Below are positions 55,980 to 64,000 of a stretch of 64,000 bases of DNA, one piece after another; position 1 is the stretch's first letter, and the number at the start of each line of letters is the position of its first letter. The position numbers were made by a program, and so were the translations under genes. The DNA comes from Apodemus sylvaticus (Eukaryota > Chordata > Mammalia > Rodentia > Muridae), in NCBI RefSeq assembly GCF_947179515.1, contig NC_067495.1, positions 59,981,754 through 60,045,753 on the forward strand, given 5' to 3'. Below the pieces are notes generated by a model. That model was not told the origin of the DNA, did no database searches, and saw nothing but the letters and a program-made list of their open reading frames with translations.

Positions 55980-58535
55980 GAAAACTTACAAGGATACAAC
56001 ATCGATTGCAAATTCATCCATGCTTGGAGTCCTCGGGCTCATAGCTCCCTAGACAAAGGATGCCAAGCTGCCAAGCCAAGAAGAGGCCTCTTCTCTCCAG
56101 TGTCAGAGGCAGTGTCAGGTCAGTGGGCATGGGACAATAGTTTCACCTCAGCAGCCTTTTTTGAGTCTGCTGACCTGTTAGACTAGGCTGGGGTAGCTGC
56201 CATGCTAGGTGATTCATGTTTCTGCCCCAGCCTCAGGACTCTGTTATCTGCTGGCTGGACTTGCCCTTGCTCTTGTAATGGACTGGTCTGTGGCCATTGA
56301 CGTTTCCCCTGCTATTTTCTCCTGTGTGAGAGTGACTATGACACAATTATATTGGTCTCCTTTATCCTCAATTCTCTCAGAGGGCCTAACTATCTTTAAT
56401 TTTTCCATCTGTTCTTCATACTAAGTAAGTGGAGCTAAGTCAGACCTTAAGTGATGGGGTGCATGGGAAAGCTTATAGAAGTTCTCCAGGGTCCTTGGAA
56501 CCCAGAGATGTGGCTTAGTCCTCAAAGCCTGTGGAAGCTGGAAAGATATACTTACAACATTGGTAGCCAAAGGGAGGGTGATCTCTGGGGTTCGTCCTCT
56601 AAGCTTGAATAGTCTAGAATTCTTGAGAGCCAGTTTGGTCTCAGTAATAGTCATCTGCTCCATCTCTGTTTCCTATTTAAATTGCATGTCATTCAATACC
56701 TGTCCTATGGTCCAGTCTCACTGATCCAGGGATATCAGGGCCAGGGCATATTCGACCTCAAGCATGTGTGTTTATATGTGAGTATGCATGCATGTGGCCT
56801 TACATGTATTGCTGTGAGCATAGACTCCCCTTGAGACAGGATTTGGCATATGGTAGATACTTGAGATGTGACATTTCTTGCCTTTCTTGGGTTACCAAAG
56901 GACCTAGTTCTGGACATAGTTAGCCAGGCTGCACAGAGTAGACATCTAATCGATGTTTACCCAATGATCAGACTCAGTAGGTGTGCTCTTCCCAGAGACA
57001 TATGAGTGATGTATGATTGATACATGCAAAATAGGTTGGCTTGGGCCAAAATAGGTTGGTATATGTGCTCTGTATGTATCACATGTGCCACATTGAGCAC
57101 ATCATAAGTATGGGGCTACTGTATCTGCTCTCATGGAAATAAGTGAATCTAGGAGTATAACACTTCAAAGTTCAGGGTACAAGCTTGGAAATTGGACCTG
57201 CACACAATCCTCCAGTCCATCTAAGTGTGATTAAGGAAGGAACTATGATAAGCCTACAGGGCAAGGGGGGCATCAACTGTCTTTAAGTAGGCATCACACA
57301 AACAAACACATGGTGAGTGCCCAGCAGGTAGTTATTATTCATGGTGGGTGCTAGAGTGTGTAAGGCTTGGCTGCCAGGGTTGTATGTGTCATGTAGATAG
57401 TGCAAGCAGGAACATATGTGTGTGTGCACATGCTAGTTTGGTGCTAGATGGTGCAAGTAGGAACATGTGTGTACACACATGCTAGTTTGGGGACTATAAG
57501 AAGTAAGGTCTTCTGGAGAGTCTGGATGAGTTGGGAAACTATGACAGTGACTACCTGGAAGGGAAGCTCTAAAAGCAGGGGCTGCATGGAGAGCTGTCAA
57601 CAGCTCCAAGGGTAGGGAGACATACTGATGCTCTGAGCCTTGTCTCACGGCAGCATAATTAATGAGATGAGGTGGGCAAAGGACAGTATATCTGAAGACT
57701 AAGACAAGAGCCCCTAGCAGTGAAACATAAGTTTAAGAAAGACTCTCTCCTGTCACCTGGAAGGCGAGCTGGAGAGGAGACTGAGAAGGATAAAGGATTT
57801 GCAGGATTTCTGAGAGCAGAGGCTGCAAACAGAGGGGGGTCTGAGAAAATGAGAGGATGAGGCGCTAAGAGGAACCTTAAGGTAAGAGGAAGAGCAGCCT
57901 GGAGAAAGCCACCCTCTGCCATCCCAACGACATCCTGTCAGCCAGGCATGCCACCTCTTGGTGAATCACAGAGCCAGTCCTAGAGTTAGGTACACGGGAT
58001 GAGAACTGAGGAGGCTGGACCCCTCCATCTTCTCCATCCCACTTCCGGCTACTCAGACATCCTTCTCTCCAGCTTCAGCCTCAGAGCCCAGCTGTGGCTT
58101 GCTGTGCTCCAAGTTACTTCTAAAGCTCAACTGAAGGGGGTTTGTAAAACACATGGACCCTGTGGCTTAGAAGCTGACTGCCCTGACTGCTGTAGGCCCG
58201 GAGTCCTACCCCACATCCCTGCACTCTGCAGAACAGACCTATGCTCCTCAAGGGGATGCCCTTTTTGACCACAGTTAAAAAGACACCTTATATTCCTACA
58301 CTTACAGTCTTTGCCCTCACTTTCTTTATTTTTTGGCCTGAAAACCTACCATTGTCTGTGGTTCCATGAATGCAAGGACCAGGACAATATACCTTTCATT
58401 AGTGATAAAAATGACCATAAAATGTCAATAACAATAGAATTTATAAAAAACAAAACCAACAATAAAACAATAGCACTGATGATGATGGGAGCAATGGAGG
58501 TCACAGTGAGGAGGACAAGAGAGATGTGATGGGGG
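55980..58535. other. unique sequence; no gene seen
   Basis: Contains near-exact small duplications (ataggttggcttgggccaaa then ataggttgg at 57030-57060; the gtgcaagcaggaacatatgtg and gtgcaagtaggaacatgtgtg pair at 57400 and 57452). No coding frame with recognisable domains. Confidence 0.4.
57397..57495 (+). repeat. short tandem duplication, about 50 bp, two copies
   Basis: The phrase gtgcaagcaggaacatatgt, then TGTG..CACATGCTAGTTTGG, recurs about 52 bases later as gtgcaagtaggaacatgtgt and ACACACATGCTAGTTTGG. Two imperfect tandem copies in unique DNA. Confidence 0.8.
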
Positions 58536-58539
58536 GGGG

Positions 58540-58910
58540 GTTATGATGTTTCATCTCATTGAGTCGTTTGGATTGAGAAGTGACAGTGAGACTGAGGCCT
58601 GTGTTTGGGTGTGCCTGTGGGAGCATTTTAACCAAGGGCTGAAGGGAGAAGAGTGATTATGAGCATGGGGGTATCATTCCCTAAGCCGGGAGCCCAGACG
58701 AAATAAAATCGACAAGGACAGCTAATCAGTTCAGACATTCTCTCTTTGCTTACTGTCCATTATAACGCGAGGAGCTCTGCTCCAGCACGCCGTCCCCATC
58801 TTGATGGACTGACTCTCCCAAACCTCTGACCCAGAAGAAATCCTTCCTCCTTTAAGTAGATTCCTCAGGGATATTTTTTGTATCAGCGACAAAAAGTCTA
58901 AAACAATAGG
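58540..58910 (+). mobile_element. rodent LTR-like element, MaLR-type, degraded
   Basis: Contains gtgtttgggtgtgcctgtgg, ccgggagcccagacgaaata, ccccatcttgatggactgac and tatcagcgacaaaaagtcta. The order GTGTTTGGGTGTGCCTG, AATAAAA, CATGATGGACTG, TTTTATCACAGCAAC is typical of a widespread rodent LTR-like repeat. Boundaries are uncertain. Confidence 0.5.
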
Positions 58911-59265
58911 GTGCTGATGACACTGATATCAATGAATTTAGCGATGATAATTGAGGTAGTGATGGTGAGGATGAGGGTTAGCTTAGAGGCAGAAGTGGTG
59001 CTGAGGAAGAGATGGAGGATGGCAATGATAATTGGGTTGATAATGATAGCAATGATGATGAGGGTAGGAACAGTGCAGCAGGTACAGAGCTGGTGGTGAT
59101 GGATGGGAGGTGTGGTACTTTGAAAGAAGTCACAATGATGGTGATTGATGAAGGTGTTAATGTTGAGGCTAATGACGAGGCATTATGTGATAATGGGAGT
59201 GGGGTTGATGGTGAGAATGGTGATGTTGATGATTGGGATGGCAGTAAAAATGGTAATGGATTGAC
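58911..59265 (+). repeat. degenerate (GAT)/(GATGGT)-type repeat
   Basis: About 350 bases enriched in GATGATGAT, GGTGATG and AATGATAAT units with many substitutions. It yields a Met/Ile/Val-rich frame in one phase and an acidic Asp/Asn/Glu-rich frame (59012-59284) in another. Similar GATGATGATGG sequence lies on the other side of the preceding LTR (58478), so the LTR may have inserted into it. Confidence 0.75.
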
Positions 59266-59284
59266 ACTGAAACAGAGGCTGTGA

Positions 59285-60780
59285 AGCCTTACATTAAGCT
59301 TTACATTGTGTGTAAGTTCATTTCATTGTATAGACTTTGGATCTGGTTAATTTTGGTGTGTGTGAGTCTAAATAAAATAAATTTATTTATTTGAAAGTTG
59401 CAATAGTCAAGAATCTAATGAGAGTATCCACTGAGTCTATCTAATCTCTGCTACCTTACTTTTATTGCAATATGTTTCCTATGATACCCTTGATTTTAGT
59501 GTCACTCTACTTCCCAATGTTATTATTCTGGGGCATTTAAAAAAATTAGACCAACCCCAGACAAAGGCACTGCAACTGTTAATTTTTGGAAAGAGAGGCT
59601 AGGAATCCCAGTTTCATTTGTTGTTGGGAGACTTGTACTGTGCCATTGTTATTCACACTAAAGCCCAAACAGAAAAGGATTATGGAGTCTATGGCCAATC
59701 TCAGGGCAGCCAATAAGTGCTGGGCCTGATGAGGGCTTGGGTGAAAGAAAAATAATTGGGATCCAGGATCAAGAATGGACACTAAAGTGGGCAGGCTATG
59801 CAAAGTCTGCTCCTTGAGCAGGGTCAAATCAAGAGATGGCCGTGCTGTTTGGTCTGCAGCAGGAGGAGGAACAGTTGCTGGAGCCCAATTCTTTGGCCCA
59901 CCACACAAGGAAAGGATGTGAATGTTTCCTGAAGCAGGGGTTCTATGCTCAGGCAGAAGAAGATAGGAAGAAACACCAGCATGGGGAAGAGGCAAGCAGT
60001 GCGGTGGTTCAGAGAAATGCTGGAGTGCTTGCCTAGATTCCTTGTGGTTCTGAGTGGGAGGTGACCCAGGATGTGGGCCTCTGTGGCGCTGCCTCCAGCT
60101 CCGCATCTGCCAAAAGGCCGCCCTTCAGGGACATTTCTTCCATCTCCCAGGCAGGCTGCGGTGAGAAGGAGGGGCGAGGAGGGAAAGCAGGAGGGGACAC
60201 TGCTCTCTATTCCCCCAGAGGAATCTGGTTTCTCCCACAAATGATCAGAGTTCTCCCCTCCCCCCACAGCCTCCCTTTCCTTACATACATCTCAGTTCCA
60301 TGACTTCTGAAGGTCACTCGGTGGAGCTATGTCAGGGGCATGCTTCCTTTAGCAAGTGGATGGGTACCAAAGAGGCTGGTTACATGGCACGGGAAGGAGC
60401 TAACGAATTTTCCTCAGTTAACATGGGCATTGGAAGCAGAAACAGGACTAACTCTTCACTTGGCCCCTTCAGCAAAATGAATGTCTATCACACTGAGTCT
60501 TATAAGGATTGGGAGAAAGAACACATAGCAGGCATCTGTTCCAGTGTGTGGCACTTAGTACATGTTAAAGAAACATTCCTCTCTTTCCCTAATCCCTACC
60601 CCTTTCAGAAGACATGGCCTAACGCCCCGAGTGGTCTTCCACCTAGGTGCAAACCTTCCATCTTCTTATGTCATCTGAGACCTAATAAACATACAAACAA
60701 ACAAGAAAAGAAAATTCACATTTTAGCCATCAAATAGTCCTGGCAACCCTTCCAATCTCAGTACTGGATCTGGAGTCTAT
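59285..60780. other. no gene seen
   Basis: AT-rich to 59560, then unique sequence. Overlapping minus-strand frames of 147 and 175 codons (59579-60267) have no recognisable domain, and overlapping plus-strand frames argue against coding. Confidence 0.4.
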
Positions 60781-60782
60781 GG

Positions 60783-60950
60783 TGGAATTGCTGGTGTGAC
60801 TGTGGTAATTGTTTCAGCTCTCTGGGCCTCGGTTTCCTCACTGGGATATAGGGATAATAATGTCTTCTCTGCTAGCCTTGCAGGATTGTTGTGGGACTCA
60901 GATGAGCTCATGCTTCAGGACGTCCAAAGTGCGGGCTCTGTGTGGGTGGT
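60783..60950 (+). mobile_element. MIR SINE
   Basis: Contains ctctctgggcctcggtttcc, tcactgggatatagggataa and attgttgtgggactcagatg, matching MIR core and tail. Confidence 0.8.
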
Positions 60951-61540
60951 AGGAACTCAGTCTGGGAGGGAGGAGGAGAGGAAGAGATTTGGGCCTTGGA
61001 GACCGGGTTGGCTCCCGACTCAGAGGGTCTGCCTCCTGGGGCATAGCAAAACCAAAGCATTGTGACATGCAGGGATAGCTGGGGACATAAAACTGAAGCC
61101 TGGCTCTCAGGTTTCCACATGTTCGTCTTGGGTGGAGTGAGCTGGGGGGAGGGAGTTCATTTAGGTCCCTTAGCACAAGCCGCACGTAAATACATCAATT
61201 ATGAGGTTTGAGTCAACTGCCTGAGGACTGCTTGAACAACATGGCAACCCCTACAGGGCAGGGGCCTCCCTTTCATCTTCCCACAGTTTGGTCCTACTGA
61301 GGTCAGAAGTTGGGTTGACCAGTATCTGAAGTTGGGAATCCTGCCCTGCGTACCACAGGAAGCTATAGGCCATGCCTGTCATGGTAACCTGAAGGCAGAG
61401 GTGGGGTTTTTTGCTTGAGTTGGGAGTTTTGACAGCAATGACTCTGTAAGGTCTCCCCTTTGTTTGCAGGATGTGAACCCTGCACATAAGGCTGGACAAC
61501 CCAGTCAGTAGGCTTTTCTGACATGCGCTCTCCTTTCTTG
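60951..61540. other. no gene seen
   Basis: Unique sequence without a recognisable repeat or coding frame. Confidence 0.4.
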
Positions 61541-61544
61541 TTCT

Positions 61545-61925
61545 CCTAACTGTTGCGGTCACAGCAAGCGCTCGCTGTGATCAGAGTACCTGAAAGAAGA
61601 AAGGACTTTTGTTTGTTTGTTTGGCTCATGATTCCAGAAGATACAGCCTACCACGGCAGGGAAGGCATGGTGGTGGACTTGGTTCAGTCTGTGGCACCAG
61701 GAACCTGAGGCAGCAGCTCTTCGTAGTTAGTAAATCAGAAAGCAGAAAAACAAACAAACAAAGAACAACAACAATAACAACAAACAGGCTCACCTAGCCC
61801 AGCTATGTTTCCACCAGCCAGGCCTACCTCCTAAAGGCTCCAAAGCCTCGAAAGTAGCACCACAGCCTTGTTCCAAGCATTCAAAATGTCAGACTGTAGG
61901 TGATATTTGGAGTTCGAACCATAGA
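61545..61925 (-). mobile_element. MaLR-type LTR, antisense
   Basis: Contains ggctcatgattccagaagat, acggcagggaaggcatggtg, cctcctaaaggctccaaagc and aagcattcaaaatgtcagac. This is the usual reversed MaLR layout (CTCACAGTTCC, GGCAGGGAAGGCATGG, CCTCCTAAAGG, AAGCATTCAAA...). A CAA-rich microsatellite (61747-61785) interrupts it. No TG/CA ends or target duplication are evident. Confidence 0.6.
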
Positions 61926-62675
61926 ACTCTCTGGTGGTTTAGTCCACGATAATGGCGTACCTTAAGTTCTTTACAGTGGTCTTCCTCCTGACCAAATTCT
62001 GATTATCCACCCTCACATCTGGGCAGCCAGGCTCAATGCTCAGTCTCCACCCCTAGCCTTGTACTCAGGTTTCAGTTCCTCATTTCCAGTCCTTATCCTA
62101 TGCCTGTCTCCAGAGCTGGCTCTCTCTGCCTCCCTTCCCAATCCCTGCCTGTCATTTCCTGAGGGAAGAGCCTGGAGGAGCCTCAAGATCCCCCTCCTAG
62201 CCTTTCTTTCCCCCTCCACCCTACTTCCTGTCTTTCCACCACAGCCTCTCTCCTTACCTCATGACTCAGCTTCTATCTCAGGCCCCTGCTGGTGAGGCAT
62301 TCCCGTGTTCCCCCTCCCAGCCACCAGCCGCCTGAACTCTGGACGCCCCCTCACCCCAACAAGTCAGCTTGGGCCCTGCCTGGCCCCCACCCACTAAGCT
62401 CAGTCACATCAGCCCCTCCCTGTGGGGTGTCCCACAGCAGCCAGCTGCTGCCTGCAGTTCATTGGTGGGGACCACATACCAGCCACCCCTGGAGCCGAGT
62501 TCAAACGTGGACCTCCTAGCATGTGTTTGATCAGCTGAGGCCAAATCCACAGCCTTCTAGGAAATGGCGGCTACTAGCTCAGCTGTTCTCTGGAGCCAGT
62601 TAGGGACATATGGCCAAATAGCCAAGGGATAAAGTGAGGCACTTTCTTTCTCTGCCTCTCTATGGCTGTGGGCAT
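61926..62675. other. no gene seen
   Basis: C/T-rich unique sequence. Frames at 62059-62295 and 62292-62519 are Ser/Pro/Leu-rich without domains. Confidence 0.4.
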
Positions 62676-62677
62676 GC

Positions 62678-62688
62678 ATGTGTGTTTC

Positions 62689-62723
<35 letters not shown>

Positions 62724-62910
62724 CTGTCTGTCTGTCTGTGAGTGTGTCTGTCTGTGTACTTGTGTGTGTGTGTCTGTCTGTATGTGAGTGTGTCCGTTGG
62801 TGTACTTGTGTGTGTGTGTCTGTCTGTCTGTCTGTCTGTGTACTTGTGTGTGTGTGTCTGTCTGTCTGTCTGTGAGTGTGTCTGTCGGTATACTTGTGTG
62901 TGTGTGCACA
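62678..62910. repeat. (TG)n / (TCTG)n compound repeat with higher-order units
   Basis: TG and TCTG runs alternate in blocks punctuated by TGTACTTG (three copies) and a TATACTTG variant, at about 62755, 62801, 62839 and 62889. Spacing is therefore 46, 38 and 50 bases. This block structure shows segmental duplication within the microsatellite. The Thr/His/Asp/Arg-rich minus-strand frames over it are artefacts. Confidence 0.95.
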
Positions 62911-64000
62911 TATAGGACAAGAGGGGGACAAAGCAGGGAATGATGCCTGTGTTGTCTATCTGTTAGGAACTGCTGGTGTGATCATGGTTTTTGTTGGGCT
63001 GTTGCAGTGCTCCAAGAGCGTAGTACACTTCTGCTATGTAGCAGAGGGTTGACATCATCACATAGGATAGTGCACTTTGGGAGCACTATTGCTGTGCTAC
63101 ATGTGGGGAGGCGAGTGTTGGTGGTCTGAGATCTGATGTTATGTCCTCTGTGCTGGAAGTGCTGTGGTAGAGACCTGTTGCAAGTATGACAGATGTGTGC
63201 TCATGGATTCTAGTGTCACAGCTCTGGTGTGTGGCGGAGACACACTATGAGCCACTCAGCATATATGTCTCTTGGGAGACTGTGACCTATATGGCTCAAG
63301 ATCCGTGAACCCTCAGGCCTTTTCTTAGTACCTTTAGCTCAAATGCTGTGTTTTCCACTTTCAGGTGGATTGGAACCACGCTCTAGTGTAAGTTTTTGGG
63401 ATTCCCATTCCATCCCTAGCCTGCAGGTCCTCAGTTCTTGCACCTCAACTATTGGCTAACCAGGATAGGAAGGAAAGGAAAGACACTAGGATGAGGAGAA
63501 ATACAGGAGAGGGGAGGGAAAAGAGGTTGACTCAGAGGAAGAAGGGAGTGTTGACAGGAAGAGAAGGGAGGAGAGACACTGAGACATTTGCTGTCTTCCT
63601 CAGGCCTGAGGATCCACTTTTTTAGGCAGTGGAGGTGCCGTCCATACAGGCGAGACTAGAAAGGTCAAGTTCAGCGGGGCATGGGAGGCCTCAGACTGGG
63701 GAAGCAGAGAGCCTGTGCAGAGGCCTCAATATTAAAGCTGATGCCCGCTCAGAGCTGCCTCTAGGTTTCTAACACAAGCACTTTCCATTTAATTTCTTGG
63801 TGGCCTATGCTCAAGCCTAGGGTGTTAACTTTGAGTGATTCCTTTACCGTACATTCAGTCAACTTGGCAGACACACCCTTGGCAAACAGTCCTCCTGCCT
63901 GGACTTAGCCTGGCATGTGCCAAGATCTGGGATTCAGTCCATTCACAGGCCAGAGGCCACATTCCTGTTCTCCTGTGTGTGTCCGTGTCTCAGCTCCACC
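62911..64000. other. no gene seen
   Basis: Unique sequence to the window end, with a purine-rich stretch at 63465-63585. No recognisable coding frame. Confidence 0.4.

Noticed and set aside
59012..59284. Acidic 90-codon frame
   Set aside because: A product of the degenerate GAT repeat; no start context or domain.
59579..60267. Two overlapping minus-strand frames of 175 and 147 codons
   Set aside because: Different phases, no recognisable family, opposite-strand frames of similar quality and no splice context; treated as chance.
62557..62931. Thr/His/Asp-rich 100-120-codon frames
   Set aside because: Translations of the TG/TCTG compound microsatellite.

Overview
This is a vertebrate nuclear-genome window from a murine rodent, most likely mouse. 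The evidence is B1, B3 and ID-type SINEs, a rodent URR1-type hAT element, rodent L1 3' sequence, MaLR-type LTRs and many long microsatellites. There is no bacterial-style gene organisation, no complete protein-coding gene and no RNA gene I can support. Most open frames above 60 codons come from simple repeats, GC-rich DNA or old transposons. Repeat family names below come from recognising consensus-like motifs by eye, without a search, so subfamily calls are tentative.

Layout. 1-23 kb is mostly unique DNA with scattered ancient MIR, L2 and hAT remnants, a few SINEs and several short blocks dense in ATTA/TAATTA homeodomain-type cores (about 5.9, 7.2 and 20.0 kb). A 17-bp minisatellite lies at 22.92 kb. 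At 23.8-24.5 kb three B1 SINEs lie head to tail around a purine-only AAAG/GGGA tract. 26.8-32.0 kb is the transposon-dense part: an old L1 3' end, an antisense LTR, a MaLR-type LTR element with a younger antisense solo LTR nested in its internal region, and a rodent L1 3' end. 32-64 kb returns to mostly unique DNA with further ATTA-rich blocks (34.3, 35.95, 41.6-41.9 and 48.3 kb) and more SINEs, LTR fragments and microsatellites.

Two places look genic. A strong CpG island at about 37.26-37.77 kb is the only one in the window and is probably a promoter or orphan island of unknown direction. On the minus strand at 51.12-50.98 kb there is a protein-like coding segment with a strong Kozak ATG and a good splice donor after 47 codons, a candidate first coding exon of an unidentified gene.

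Taken together, low density of young transposons, an isolated CpG island and repeated AT-core blocks in otherwise GC-moderate unique DNA suggest an intron or flank of a developmentally regulated gene containing enhancers. That is inference and needs conservation data. I did not find a convincing new biological system.
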